In this document: piece by piece, positions 18,068 to 27,600 of the stretch | Position numbering within the stretch: position 1 is the stretch's first letter | Layout: the number at the start of each line of letters is the position of its first letter | Origin: Magnetococcales bacterium | GTDB taxonomy: Bacteria; Pseudomonadota; Magnetococcia; Magnetococcales; JADFYX01 | Direction: 5' to 3' | NCBI GenBank assembly: GCA_015231305.1 | Contig: JADGBW010000009.1 | Location: 1-49,767, forward strand | Length of the DNA stretch: 49,767 nt | Program-made: the position numbers and the translations under genes | Notes under the pieces: generated by a model | What the model was told of the DNA's origin: nothing | Databases searched by the model: none | Seen by the model: the letters and a program-made list of their open reading frames with translations, nothing else

Positions 18068-20965
18068 ATGGAAGATCCAACTAAGCAGTCAGATGGAGAC
18101 AAGGGACGAGTGGAAGTTAAAAATACCACTTGTTACATGTGCGCTTGCCGTTGTGGAATCCGGGTCACTCTTCGTGATGGGGATGTTAGATATATTGAAG
18201 GCAATCCTAACCATCCACTAAACCAAGGTGTGCTTTGTGCCAAAGGTTCATCAGGCATTATGAAGCAATACTCTCCTGGACGTTTAACCCAACCGTTAAA
18301 ACGGATTAAAGGTGCAATGCGGGGTGATGGTAAATTTGAGGCCATAAGTTGGGATGAAGCTCTTGGCATTATGGAGCAGCGTTTAGGGGGGATTCGTAAG
18401 AGTGACCCTAAAAAATTCGCCATGTATACTGGTCGAGATCAGATGCAGGCATTAACCGGAATGTTTGCTCGCCAGTTTGGAACACCAAACTATGCAGCCC
18501 ACGGCGGTTTTTGCTCTGTCAACATGGCAGCAGGTATGATCTATACCATAGGGGGGTCTTTTTGGGAATTTGGCGGGCCAGATTTGGAACGAGCCAAAAT
18601 GTTCATAATGATTGGAACCGCTGAAGATCACCACTCCAACCCCATGAAAAAAGCTTTAGGAGAGTTTAAACGACAGGGTGGGCATTTTGTAGCAATTAAC
18701 CCTGTTAGAACAGGATATGCAGCTATTGCAGATCAGTGGGTTCCTATTCGTCCTGGTACAGATGGGGCGCTGTTGCTGGCTATTATTCATGAAATTATTC
18801 GTTTAGGGCTGTATGATCGTTCATTTTTAACAAGTTATACCAATGCTGCTGATCTTGTAAACCTGGATGAAAAGTCAGATATATTTGGCATGTTTGTCCG
18901 TTCCGAATTAAATAAAGATGATGACCCCGATAGCTGTTTTGACAATGAAAATAAATATTGGTGGGACAGCATAGCAAACAAAGCAGTAGCCCAACGCGCA
19001 CCCGGTGCTAAACCTCGCTTAATGGGTGACTATACCTTAGAAGATGGTACACCAGTTAAACCAGCTTTTCAGATGTTAAAAGATAGGGTAAAGGAGTTCA
19101 CACCACAATGGGCCGAGGGTGTAACTGGTATTCCCACAAAAGTTATTTGTGATTTAGCCCATACCATGGGAGTAACAGCAAGGGATCAAAAAATTGAGTT
19201 ACCAATTCAATGGACAGATGTTTGGGGTAAAGAGCACGATACTATAACTGGCAACCCTGTAGCGTTTCATGCCATGCGAGGTTTAGCTGCCCACTCCAAT
19301 GGTTTTCATTCCATTAGAGCATTATCAATTTTAATGACTATTTTAGGAACCATAGACCGTCCTGGTGGTTTCCGTCACAAAGCACCTTTTCCTAGGCCAA
19401 TACCGCCTTGTGCCAAAGGTCCAAAGGGGCCAGAAGATGTCCGTCCAGGAGAACCGTTAAACGCTATGCCTCTTGGTTGGCCTACAAACCCGGATGATCT
19501 ATTTGTGGATGATGATGGAGAGGCATATCGTTTGGATAAGGGTTTCTCTTGGGAATATCCTCTGTCAGTGCATGGTTTGATGCACAACGCCATTAGTAAT
19601 GCTTGGCGAGGAGATCCTTATCCCATAGATACATTGCTTTTATTTATGTCAAATATGGCCTGGAACTCTACCATGAACACTGGGAAGGTTCGGGAGATGT
19701 TGAGAGATAAAGATGATAATGGAGAGTATAAAATTCCATTTATTATTGTCTGTGATGCTTTTCAGTCAGAAACAACCGCGTTTGCCGATCTAGTTTTGCC
19801 AGATACCACATACTTAGAAAGACATGATGTTATGTCTATGTTAGATAGGCCAATTTCGGAGTTTGACGGACCTGTGGACTCTATTCGTGTTCCTGTACTA
19901 CCACCCACAGGTAATAGCCGACCTTTTCAAGATGTGCTTATAGAGATGGGAGCCAGATTAGGCCTGCCAGCTTTTGTTGATGAGAATGGTGCAGCAAAAT
20001 ATCAAGACTATCCAGATTTTATCTCCAACTATGAAACCGAGCCTGGGTCTGGAATTGGCTTTTTAGCTGGTTGGCGCGGAAGTAGTGGTGAAAAGTTTAT
20101 GAAGGGAGCACCTAACACTCGCCAGTGGGAGATGTATGAAAAAAATGACTGTTTTTACCACTACAAGCTTCCTCCTTCATATCAATATATGCGTAATTGG
20201 AACCAGGGGTATCTGCAATGGGCAAGGCATCATGGTTTAATTCGTGAGGCTAAATCTATTAACCTGCATATTTATTCCGAAGTTTTGCAAAGTTTCCGGT
20301 TGGCTGCACAAGGAAAAGGACCATCTAAACGCAGACCACCAGAACGGCTAAAGGAGCGTGTAGAGACATTTTTTGACCCACTACCATTCTATTATGAACC
20401 ATTAGAAACCCAGTTGATAAATGCCCGTGAATACCCTTTAAGTGCCATTACCCAACGCCCAATGGCGATGTATCACTCTTGGGATTCGCAAAACGCCTGG
20501 TTGCGTCAAATTCATACCCAAAACTATCTGTTTGTTAATCCACAAGTGGGGCGCAGCGTTGGTTTTGATGATGGAGACTGGATATGGGTAGAGTCTCCAT
20601 GGGGAAAGGTTAAATGCCAGTCTCGCTTTAGTGAGGCGGTAGAACCAGGAACAGTCTGGACTTGGAATGCCATAGGAAAAGCTTCTGGAGCATGGGGGTT
20701 AGATGGCAAGGCTAACGAGTCCAAACGAGGTTTTTTGTTGAACCATTTAATAAGTGAAGAACTTCCCAATCATCAATCCGGTGCTACGGTTTCTAACTCT
20801 GACCCAATTACCGGACAGGCTGCATGGTTTGATCTTCGAGTTAAAATATATAAAGCAGAGGAGGGGGAGGAGAGTTGCGAACCTAATTATCCCACCCTGG
20901 ACCATTTTCCCGGTATGAAAAAATGGGGTAACAAACTCAGAGCCTACTTTGCAGGTCAAAATTAG
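18068..20965 (+). CDS. soeA: Sulfite dehydrogenase (quinone) molybdopterin subunit SoeA-like
   Basis: A 965-residue molybdopterin oxidoreductase of the DMSO reductase family, most like SoeA, which oxidises cytoplasmic sulfite to sulfate and passes electrons to quinone. The N-terminus has no twin-arginine signal, in agreement with the cytoplasmic Soe complex and unlike periplasmic PsrA/PhsA. A 4Fe-4S site is formed by Cys22, Cys25, Cys29 and Cys57 (TTCYMCACRCG, GVLCAKG). A candidate molybdenum ligand is Cys149 (AHGGFCSVNM). The C-terminal dinucleotide-binding domain includes TQRPMAMYHSWDSQN. Genes for a ferredoxin-like subunit and a DmsC/NrfD-type membrane anchor follow with the spacing of an operon. 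Substrate assignment rests on the lack of a signal, length and gene order; thiosulfate, polysulfide or tetrathionate enzymes are related alternatives. Confidence 0.85.
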   Translation: MEDPTKQSDGDKGRVEVKNTTCYMCACRCGIRVTLRDGDVRYIEGNPNHPLNQGVLCAKGSSGIMKQYSPGRLTQPLKRIKGAMRGDGKFEAISWDEALGIMEQRLGGIRKSDPKKFAMYTGRDQMQALTGMFARQFGTPNYAAHGGFCSVNMAAGMIYTIGGSFWEFGGPDLERAKMFIMIGTAEDHHSNPMKKALGEFKRQGGHFVAINPVRTGYAAIADQWVPIRPGTDGALLLAIIHEIIRLGLYDRSFLTSYTNAADLVNLDEKSDIFGMFVRSELNKDDDPDSCFDNENKYWWDSIANKAVAQRAPGAKPRLMGDYTLEDGTPVKPAFQMLKDRVKEFTPQWAEGVTGIPTKVICDLAHTMGVTARDQKIELPIQWTDVWGKEHDTITGNPVAFHAMRGLAAHSNGFHSIRALSILMTILGTIDRPGGFRHKAPFPRPIPPCAKGPKGPEDVRPGEPLNAMPLGWPTNPDDLFVDDDGEAYRLDKGFSWEYPLSVHGLMHNAISNAWRGDPYPIDTLLLFMSNMAWNSTMNTGKVREMLRDKDDNGEYKIPFIIVCDAFQSETTAFADLVLPDTTYLERHDVMSMLDRPISEFDGPVDSIRVPVLPPTGNSRPFQDVLIEMGARLGLPAFVDENGAAKYQDYPDFISNYETEPGSGIGFLAGWRGSSGEKFMKGAPNTRQWEMYEKNDCFYHYKLPPSYQYMRNWNQGYLQWARHHGLIREAKSINLHIYSEVLQSFRLAAQGKGPSKRRPPERLKERVETFFDPLPFYYEPLETQLINAREYPLSAITQRPMAMYHSWDSQNAWLRQIHTQNYLFVNPQVGRSVGFDDGDWIWVESPWGKVKCQSRFSEAVEPGTVWTWNAIGKASGAWGLDGKANESKRGFLLNHLISEELPNHQSGATVSNSDPITGQAAWFDLRVKIYKAEEGEESCEPNYPTLDHFPGMKKWGNKLRAYFAGQN

Positions 20966-20974
20966 GAGTTGGTA

Positions 20975-21721
20975 ATGGATAAAACAAGCAAAAAACAGTT
21001 AGCTCTAGTTATTGACCTAAATGTCTGTGTGGGTTGTCATGCCTGTGTGACCAGTTGCAAACAGTGGAACACTTCAGGCTGGGCCGGACCCTTAACAGAT
21101 GTAAACCCCTATGGCGAGAACCCTTCAGGCACTTTTTTTAACCGGGTTCAGACTTTTGAAGTTGGTACATACCCTAAAACCGATTTAATTCATTTTCCTA
21201 AAAGTTGCCTGCATTGCGAAGATGCCCCTTGTGTTCCTGTTTGTCCAACGGGGGCAAGTTTTAAACGAGAGGAAGATGGTATCGTTTTAGTTAATTACGA
21301 TAAATGTATCGGTTGTAAATACTGTTCTTGGTCTTGCCCTTATGGAGCGAGGGAGTTTGACGAAGGACAAAAAGTTATGAAAAAATGCACTTTATGTGTA
21401 GATAGGATCTACGATGAAAAGCTGCCAGAACAAGAGCGACTGCCAGCTTGTGTAATGGCCTGCCCAACTAGTGCACGGGTTTTTGGTGATATTAACGATT
21501 CTGACTCTCAAGTGTCACAAAGGATTCGTGAACATGGTGGTTTTCAGTTGATGCCAGAGTGGGGAACAAAACCTTCTAACCACTATCTACCTCGACGTAA
21601 AACAGTGGTAACAATTCAACCTGAACAACTGGTTCGTTCTGATAATCCTTTAAAAATTGAAGGCGAGCTTTCCGTACCAGGCAAGGATGATAGGAGCTTG
21701 GATGATTATACTAGCTGGTAG
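20975..21721 (+). CDS. soeB: Sulfite dehydrogenase iron-sulfur subunit SoeB-like
   Basis: A 248-residue electron-transfer subunit with four ferredoxin-type Cys clusters, the first being CVGCHACVTSCKQWN at Cys18-Cys28. Others are CLHCEDAPCVPVCP, CIGCKYCSWSCPYG and CTLCVDRIYDE with a late ACVMACP. It should carry electrons from the molybdenum subunit to the membrane anchor. The start at 20975 is chosen because AGGAG (20964-20968) sits six bases before this ATG; an upstream in-frame TTG at 20969 overlaps no better site. It begins nine bases after the soeA stop. Confidence 0.88.
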   Translation: MDKTSKKQLALVIDLNVCVGCHACVTSCKQWNTSGWAGPLTDVNPYGENPSGTFFNRVQTFEVGTYPKTDLIHFPKSCLHCEDAPCVPVCPTGASFKREEDGIVLVNYDKCIGCKYCSWSCPYGAREFDEGQKVMKKCTLCVDRIYDEKLPEQERLPACVMACPTSARVFGDINDSDSQVSQRIREHGGFQLMPEWGTKPSNHYLPRRKTVVTIQPEQLVRSDNPLKIEGELSVPGKDDRSLDDYTSW

Positions 21722-21739
21722 TAAAAGAAGGAGTATAAA

Positions 21740-22720
21740 ATGAGACCTGCTTTTTCCGTAATTTTTTTGACCACTCTAATAGGTGCAGGTCAAGGGATGT
21801 TTATTGCGCTTTTTTCTGGTCGGGTTTTTGCCTATATGACCGGGGTTGAACTGTTGGATTCCAACTGGTTTTATGGGGTGGGCAGTGGATGTGCTTTGTT
21901 ATTTATGGGGGCAGGTCTTTTTGCCTCTTTTTTCCATTTAACTCATCCTAGCAGAGGTATATATGCTTGGCAGAGGTGGCGAAGTTCCTGGTTATCTCGT
22001 GAGGTGATTCTACTACCCATGGTTATTGGGTTAATGGCTATATCAGCCATGTCTCATTATTTTAGATGGGACAATTTTTTCTTGGAATTTAGCGGTATGG
22101 ATTTAACCTGGATATTAAGTGGTGTCACTGTTTTACTGTGTATTTTCTTGTTTATTGCAACGGGAATGATATATGCCAGTGTACGCTTTTTTCAGGAATG
22201 GGCATCTCCTTTTACTGTCATAAATTTTCTGCTAATGGGGTTGGCATCAGGTTATACTTTGGCAGCAGTTTTTGCTCATACAGGGTTTGGCAGGGGGTAT
22301 TCTTTGGGAGAGTTTTTGCTCTATAGTGCACTATTTTTTACCATATTGGCGTGGGCATCAAGATCCTGGTCTTTAGCTAGAAATAGACGAATACAGCCAA
22401 CCTCATCTTTACAGTCAGCAATTGGTGTTCACCACGGAACAATTCGCCAGCTTACTCGTGGGTTTACTGCTAGTTCATTTAATATTAAAGAGTTTTTTCA
22501 TGGGCGCGCCCCAACTACTATTATATGGGTTCAACGGCTCTTTATTATCCTCTCTTTTATTTTACCTTTTACCCTGCTTTTAGTAGGCAGTTGGTTAAAC
22601 ATAATACCTGTAATACATAGTGCGTTTGGAGTGCAGATGTTGGGGTTGTTTTTGGAGCGTTGGTATTTCTTTGCACAGGCCAAGCATCCACAAAATCTCT
22701 ATTATCAAAACGTTGCATAA
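21740..22720 (+). CDS. soeC: Sulfite dehydrogenase membrane anchor SoeC-like (DmsC family)
   Basis: A 326-residue, very hydrophobic protein with about eight predicted membrane spans, of the DmsC anchor family. The opening RPAFSVIFLTTLIGAGQGMF is typical of the family. Basic loops such as LTHPSRGIYAWQRWRSSWLSRE also match DmsC-type anchors. It should bind the soeAB dimer on the cytoplasmic side and reduce quinone. A clear Shine-Dalgarno (AAGGAG) lies seven bases before the ATG, and the gap from soeB is 18 bases. The SLC13-type carrier gene follows after 189 bases. Confidence 0.85.
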   Translation: MRPAFSVIFLTTLIGAGQGMFIALFSGRVFAYMTGVELLDSNWFYGVGSGCALLFMGAGLFASFFHLTHPSRGIYAWQRWRSSWLSREVILLPMVIGLMAISAMSHYFRWDNFFLEFSGMDLTWILSGVTVLLCIFLFIATGMIYASVRFFQEWASPFTVINFLLMGLASGYTLAAVFAHTGFGRGYSLGEFLLYSALFFTILAWASRSWSLARNRRIQPTSSLQSAIGVHHGTIRQLTRGFTASSFNIKEFFHGRAPTTIIWVQRLFIILSFILPFTLLLVGSWLNIIPVIHSAFGVQMLGLFLERWYFFAQAKHPQNLYYQNVA

Positions 22721-22909
22721 TTGTAACTTATCAAGTTGAACTTGCAACTATGGGTAGGTCTATTTATCTACCAGTATCTAATTCATTTGGCTTAAGGATT
22801 ATTGAAAATCCATTGCTATAACAAGTCAAGAGGTATATTTTTTCTTATAACGATTATATAAGGCTAAATAATAAAAATATATGCTATTGTTCCTAGGGTA
22901 TCCTCTTCT

Positions 22910-24874
22910 ATGTTACTGCTTTCAATTTCCAAAAAAACACTAATTGCTGCTCTTGTTTTCACCTTAGCAGGGCTTTTCACTGTTACTCTGGTTCCCTCTA
23001 TTGAAGTGGCATGGGTGATGGGGGTTCTATATTTAACCATCTTTCTTTTTGTATTTGAGGTGGTTGGTGTAGATGTAGCAGCTATTTTGGTGATGGTAAT
23101 ACTTGGGCTTACAACACTTTTTGCCCCTGCAATGGGCCTTGAAAAAGGCTTGGTTGACAATCAGCATCTATTTAATGGATTTGCTTCTAATGCGGTTATA
23201 TCAATAATAGCTGTAATGATAATTGGTGCTGGTTTAGATAAAACTGGCATCATGAGTAAAATGGCAGTCCTCATCATGAAGGTAGGGGGAACCTCAGAAA
23301 AACGTATAATTCCCATTATTTCTAGTACAGTGGGTATTATCTCTAGCTTTATGCAAAATGTAGGGGCAGCCGCTCTTTTTATCCCTGTGGTAAGTCGTAT
23401 TTCTGCACGTAGCGGACTTCCTTTATCTCGACTGCTTATGCCCATGGGTTTTTGTGCAATTCTTGGTGGTACTGTAACCATGGTTGGTTCCAGCCCTCTT
23501 ATTTTGCTCAATGACTTAATGATGAACTCCAATACAATGCTCTCTCCTGAAAACCAGATGGAACCATGGGGGCTATTTTCTGTTACCCCTGTAGGTTTGG
23601 CTTTAGTGGGGACTGGTATTCTTTATTTTGTCATTGCTGGTCGTTTGGTTTTGCCTACATCTGGTGGTAAGGGCGCATTAGCTGTTAGTCCTATGGATTA
23701 TTTCCAAGAGATTTACGGGCTTGATTATGTGCTTTGTGTAGTTTCTCTTCCGAAAAAAACCAAAATGGATGGGCATACACTTTTTGATGTAGAACATGAC
23801 GTAGACCATCATAAAATTAGAGTTATTGCTGCCACTCGCCTTACTGGCCAAGTAGTTATGGGGCATACCGGAATGGACCGTGACTTTTTGCTAAAAAGCG
23901 GTATGCAGCTTGGGGTAATGGGCATTAAGGAAGAAATTGATGATTGGGCGAAAAAGTGGGGATGTAAAATCCATAAAGACCTTGGTGTTTTCTCTGAGGC
24001 TCTTTCAGATACCCATGCTGGCATTGCAGAGGTAGTAATTCCTCCTGGTTCCAACATGATTGGTAAAAGTGCTCGTGATGTTTGGTTACGGAAACAGACT
24101 GGTATTTCAATGGTGGGTTTGCACCGAAATGGTAAAACCATGCAAGAGGGTGATGGAATCAGAGCCTTGCCACTTCAGGCTGGCGACACTTTGGTTGTGC
24201 ATACTAGTTGGGAGAGTTTATCTAGACTAGAAAAAGACAATCGCAATTTTTTGGTTGTTACTTCTGAATATCCCAAGGATGAACTAAGACCTCATAAAGT
24301 TGGCTGGGCAGGTATATTTTTCGTAATTGCCCTATCTATGGTGCTATTTACAGAATTAAGATTATCAGTCTCTCTTTTAACAGGAGCACTTGGAATGATA
24401 ATTTCAGGGGTTCTCAATATTGATGAGGCATACGAAGCTGTTAGCTGGAAGACCGTTTTTCTACTTGCAAGCTTGATCCCACTTGGAGGAGCTGTTGAGA
24501 CCTCCGGTACTGCTGCATGGATTGCTAGTGGAGTTTTGGACGCACTAGGAGGAGATACTCCAATTTGGGTGTTACAGTCTGCTATTGCTGTTTTGTCTAC
24601 ATTTTTTACTTTGGTTATGTCAAACGTAGGGGCGACTGTTCTACTGGTTCCATTAGCAATTAATATTGCGGTTGGGGCTGGGGCTGACCCTGCGGTCTTT
24701 GCTCTTACCGTTGCCCTTGCAACTTCAAACTCCTTCCTTATACCAACCCATCAGGTTAACGCCTTGATTATGGGGCCAGCAGGCTATCGGGTAGCTGACT
24801 TTATGCGGGCTGGAGGGGTGATGACAATCCTATTTTTGGTTGTATTAATGCTATCAATGGGTATGTTTTTCTGA
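22910..24874 (+). CDS. SLC13/DASS-type anion permease with two RCK_C (TrkA-C) domains
   Basis: A 654-residue membrane carrier with a split membrane domain: about six spans before residue 255 and six after 465. Between them lie two RCK_C-type regulatory domains (about 257-345 and 360-445; VVIPPGSNMIGKSARDVW, LPLQAGDTLVVHTSW). Family hallmarks include the repeated SNVGATVLLVPLA and SFMQNVGAAALFIP helices and ATSNSFLIPTHQVNALIMG. Such carriers move sulfate or dicarboxylates. Downstream of soeABC it could remove the sulfate made by sulfite oxidation or import a sulfur anion; direction and substrate are inference. The gene has its own 189-bp upstream gap and ends at a strong hairpin terminator. 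Confidence 0.85.
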   Translation: MLLLSISKKTLIAALVFTLAGLFTVTLVPSIEVAWVMGVLYLTIFLFVFEVVGVDVAAILVMVILGLTTLFAPAMGLEKGLVDNQHLFNGFASNAVISIIAVMIIGAGLDKTGIMSKMAVLIMKVGGTSEKRIIPIISSTVGIISSFMQNVGAAALFIPVVSRISARSGLPLSRLLMPMGFCAILGGTVTMVGSSPLILLNDLMMNSNTMLSPENQMEPWGLFSVTPVGLALVGTGILYFVIAGRLVLPTSGGKGALAVSPMDYFQEIYGLDYVLCVVSLPKKTKMDGHTLFDVEHDVDHHKIRVIAATRLTGQVVMGHTGMDRDFLLKSGMQLGVMGIKEEIDDWAKKWGCKIHKDLGVFSEALSDTHAGIAEVVIPPGSNMIGKSARDVWLRKQTGISMVGLHRNGKTMQEGDGIRALPLQAGDTLVVHTSWESLSRLEKDNRNFLVVTSEYPKDELRPHKVGWAGIFFVIALSMVLFTELRLSVSLLTGALGMIISGVLNIDEAYEAVSWKTVFLLASLIPLGGAVETSGTAAWIASGVLDALGGDTPIWVLQSAIAVLSTFFTLVMSNVGATVLLVPLAINIAVGAGADPAVFALTVALATSNSFLIPTHQVNALIMGPAGYRVADFMRAGGVMTILFLVVLMLSMGMFF

Positions 24875-24888
24875 TGAGCTACACCTAT

Positions 24889-24935
24889 GCAAACAGTGAG
24901 TTGTTTAAATATAACTCACTGTTTGCAATTTTATT
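24889..24935. terminator. Bidirectional intrinsic terminator
   Basis: A perfect 12-14 bp stem (GCAAACAGTGAGTT paired with the copy ending GTTTGC at 24926) is followed by AATTTTATT on the plus strand and preceded by an AT-rich stretch. It separates the SLC13 permease from the convergent DUF4389 gene and probably serves both. Confidence 0.8.
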
Positions 24936-24947
24936 ATTCTAGCTAAT

Positions 24948-25223
24948 CTAGTTCTTAGGCCATTCATCAAAGGGAAAAGGTCGTTGTTCACTGTTAAATG
25001 TTAGGTAACAAAATACCTGATAGGCATATGTACTGAATTGGGCTCCAACCTTAATTAAACGATCATTGGGATTACCAGTTGCTAAGTAGCTAATCGCCAG
25101 AAAGAAGATTATGCCGAATAGGACAAATTTGGCGATAGCATAGCAAAATCCAATTATCATCATAAAAATGATTCTCTGAAAATCTGCTTTATTTTTCCAC
25201 TCTGTGTTAATTTTATTATTCAT
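24948..25223 (-). CDS. DUF4389 family small membrane protein
   Basis: A 91-residue protein with about two closely spaced membrane helices (about 17-47) and a conserved C-terminal tail. The pattern NPNDRLIKVGAQFSTYAYQV and LTFNSEQRPFPFDEWP matches the DUF4389 family, whose role is unknown. The ATG lies in the correct place relative to a short AT-rich leader. It converges on the SLC13 permease gene across the terminator. Confidence 0.85.
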   Translation of the reverse strand: MNNKINTEWKNKADFQRIIFMMIIGFCYAIAKFVLFGIIFFLAISYLATGNPNDRLIKVGAQFSTYAYQVFCYLTFNSEQRPFPFDEWPKN

Positions 25224-25360
25224 TATTACTCTTAAATAAATTATATGGTTGATGTATGATGATGTTTATTGAGTGGTTGATTGTTATAAAACTTTATAGT
25301 TATTCCGCTTTTAAATAGCACATAAATTGAGCACAATGTCATTCTCATTCATTGGCAATT

Positions 25361-25386
25361 GTTGAGTATAACATATTGGACTCAAC
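25361..25386. promoter_or_regulatory. Inverted repeat upstream of msrA, possible operator
   Basis: GTTGAGT (25361-25367) and ACTCAAC (25380-25386) form a perfect inverted repeat with a 12-base spacer, about 100 bases upstream of the msrA start and in the divergent gap with the DUF4389 gene. The regulator is unknown. Confidence 0.4.
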
Positions 25387-25483
25387 TACTTACCCAATGT
25401 GCTAAAATAACGCAATATTTTTGTTGTGCAGTTTATATTTGGATTACCTACTAGTGCTAAAAAGAATGTGGAGATCTTTTATT

Positions 25484-26242
25484 ATGTTTAAAAAAAATAA
25501 GGCTCATATGGTGGATTCGTCACAGGCTCTTGTGGGTCGTAATGAGGCAATGAAAACTCCAGCTAAGCATTTTGTTAATAGTAACCCTATCTGCCCACCT
25601 TTTCCAGAGCATTTAAGTTTTGCCCTGTTTGGTTTAGGTTGCTTTTGGGGAGCTGAACGTATGTTTTGGAAGTTGGCTGGGGTATATTCTACGGCTGTGG
25701 GTTATTCAGCAGGTTATACACCAAACCCAACTTATGAAGAGGTCTGTTCTGGGCAAACGGGACATAACGAAGTTGTGCAGGTTATTTTTGATCCTTTGGT
25801 TATTAGTTATGAACAATTATTAAAGGTTTTCTGGGAGCAACATAACCCTACTCAAGGGATGAGCCAGGGCAATGATGTGGGAACTCAATATCGGTCTGGG
25901 ATATATACCTACAACGACCAACAGCGATTGGCTGCTGAGTTAACACGAGCAGAATATCAAAAAGTATTGCTAGCAAATAGGCTAGGAAAAATTACCACAG
26001 AAATAATACCAGCTACACAATTTTATTATGCAGAGGGTTACCATCAACAATATCTTGCTAAAAATCCCGGTGGTTATTGTGGAATTGGAGGAACAGGTAT
26101 TTCTCTTCCAATAAGCCAAGATGATACATCTAAAAACCCTGAGGATAAATATCAAGTACCCAAGATAAACCGTCTGTTATCTGGCAAACCAATGGATGAA
26201 ATTATTATGGACCCAGCAAACCCAAATTTGAAAAACCAATAA
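25484..26242 (+). CDS. msrA: Peptide methionine-(S)-S-oxide reductase MsrA
   Basis: A 252-residue enzyme that reduces methionine sulfoxide in proteins. The catalytic motif GCFWGAE is at residues 52-58 with Cys53 as the sulfenate-forming residue. YEEVCSGQTGHNEVVQV and GTQYRSGIY are the substrate-pocket segments. NPGGYCGIGGTG provides Cys199 as a probable resolving residue. The start at 25484 is preferred over an earlier in-frame ATG at 25421. It matches the E. coli-type beginning (MxxxxKxxxVxxxxALxGRN), and GTGGAG lies about 10 bases upstream. Confidence 0.93.
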   Translation: MFKKNKAHMVDSSQALVGRNEAMKTPAKHFVNSNPICPPFPEHLSFALFGLGCFWGAERMFWKLAGVYSTAVGYSAGYTPNPTYEEVCSGQTGHNEVVQVIFDPLVISYEQLLKVFWEQHNPTQGMSQGNDVGTQYRSGIYTYNDQQRLAAELTRAEYQKVLLANRLGKITTEIIPATQFYYAEGYHQQYLAKNPGGYCGIGGTGISLPISQDDTSKNPEDKYQVPKINRLLSGKPMDEIIMDPANPNLKNQ

Positions 26243-26314
26243 TTATAATAAGTTTAAAAATTTGTTCTCGTGGTTATCCTTTTTGAAAAATAACTCTACT
26301 ATTTTGGTGTCTTT

Positions 26315-27136
26315 CTAGCCAAAAACTTTTGCTGATGGAGCAATATCATCTGAGTCAATAAGTCTTAGTTCCAAGACAGAGAGTAAATATATCACCTCGG
26401 TGCTATAATCGAGCATCTGCTCATAATATAGATCAGATTTTTTTAAGTTCTTTTTTCTTAAAGCGCGAATGGTATCATCAGCTTTTGCGTGAAACGCTTT
26501 GTGTGTCTCTTCAAGTAACTTTATTTCAGGAATACTTTCATAACGTTTCAATCCAATTGTATCTATCCATGCTCCTAACGAACACTTTCCAGCTGACTCT
26601 AGTTTAATTTTATTTCCCCAGTCCTCAAATGCAGTTAGCATATTTCTGGACCATTGGAGGTGAACCAGCCTAGCATGGCCTATTTCTAGTATATTGTTTT
26701 TGTCGCTAATGGTAGTAGTAGAACTTTCGAAAAGGTTTCGTAAGAGCTTTTTTATAGGGGCAGTCAGTATATTTCCTCTACGTTGCATTTCCAATGAGCT
26801 TAACTCGATAGTTGTAAGCAAGAAGATTATTTCGCGGCTTAACCCTCTAATTTTTTTCATATCCATTCTAAGGCTGAGTTGGTCATATATGTTAACATCG
26901 TTAGAAACTCTGTCAGCAACGGAATGAAATGTTTTATGTACATCAATTAACTGCCTAATAGCTTGATTGCCCTTATATTTTTTAATGCCGGTCACATGCA
27001 GCCAAGTACCAAGTTCGCAGTCTTTGTGTGACTCAAGCTTGCTAGGAACGCTAGCCTTTTTAACCATTAACTCTAGCTCTTGTTCCCAATTTAAATGTGC
27101 CATTCTGGCAAAATCAATATCTAGTTGTGTCTTCAT
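26315..27136 (-). CDS. Tandem CZB (chemoreceptor zinc-binding) domain protein
   Basis: A 273-residue soluble protein made of two CZB domains with no receptor or enzyme attached. The His-Cys-His-His zinc signature is intact in both: His14, Cys40, His67, His71 (DCELGTWLH, HKTFH) and His159, Cys185, His212, His216 (KCSLGAWID, HKAFH). CZB domains bind zinc and can respond to thiol oxidants such as hypochlorous acid when fused to chemoreceptors or diguanylate cyclases. Here the protein would be a free zinc or redox sensor or buffer. It is convergent with msrA, an oxidative-damage repair gene, which is suggestive but not proof. Confidence 0.85.
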   Translation of the reverse strand: MKTQLDIDFARMAHLNWEQELELMVKKASVPSKLESHKDCELGTWLHVTGIKKYKGNQAIRQLIDVHKTFHSVADRVSNDVNIYDQLSLRMDMKKIRGLSREIIFLLTTIELSSLEMQRRGNILTAPIKKLLRNLFESSTTTISDKNNILEIGHARLVHLQWSRNMLTAFEDWGNKIKLESAGKCSLGAWIDTIGLKRYESIPEIKLLEETHKAFHAKADDTIRALRKKNLKKSDLYYEQMLDYSTEVIYLLSVLELRLIDSDDIAPSAKVFG

Positions 27137-27356
27137 TAAACTGCTCTCCGATTATTTAAACCAACTCAAGCTTTTTGAAATGAATTAGGTAGTCTTTTAA
27201 GCTTGTTAAAATATAGCATGTTGTTTTGTTCTAAATTTATAAAACTATAATTTAATAAGTGCCTGCAAATATTTCTAAAAAATCATACTATCTTATATTT
27301 TATAATATCATTATGTCAAGGAGTTGTCGCTAATAAGATATTTGATATTTTTGTAT

Positions 27357-27600
27357 GCAAGTTTTAAAACTGAATCAGAAGAACGGGAGTTTTGGGAGTC
27401 AAATTATTCATCTAACTACATAGATTGGATGTAGGGCAAAACGCACACCTACCCAACCTAAAACCCTCCACAAAATATATATCTCTACGCCTGCCTATAA
27501 TTTTCTATTAGAAAAGATAAAAATAACTGCAAATAAGCATGTTGTAACCTATCAATCACTTATTAAAGTTTGGTTGGCTGAAAAAGCTGGGGTGGTTTGA
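27357..27600 (+). pseudogene. Frameshifted CopG/BrnA-type antitoxin remnant
   Basis: Two frames together read as a ribbon-helix-helix antitoxin. The first gives KTESEEREFWES..SSNYIDWM and a stop at 27432-27434. The second, shifted by one, gives KRTPTQPKTLHK..., then LLEKIKITANKHVV and TYQSLIKVWLAEKAG to the TGA at 27600. The motifs EEREFWES and YQSLIKVWLAEK are typical of this family. No toxin gene or remnant was found beside it. Confidence 0.7.
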
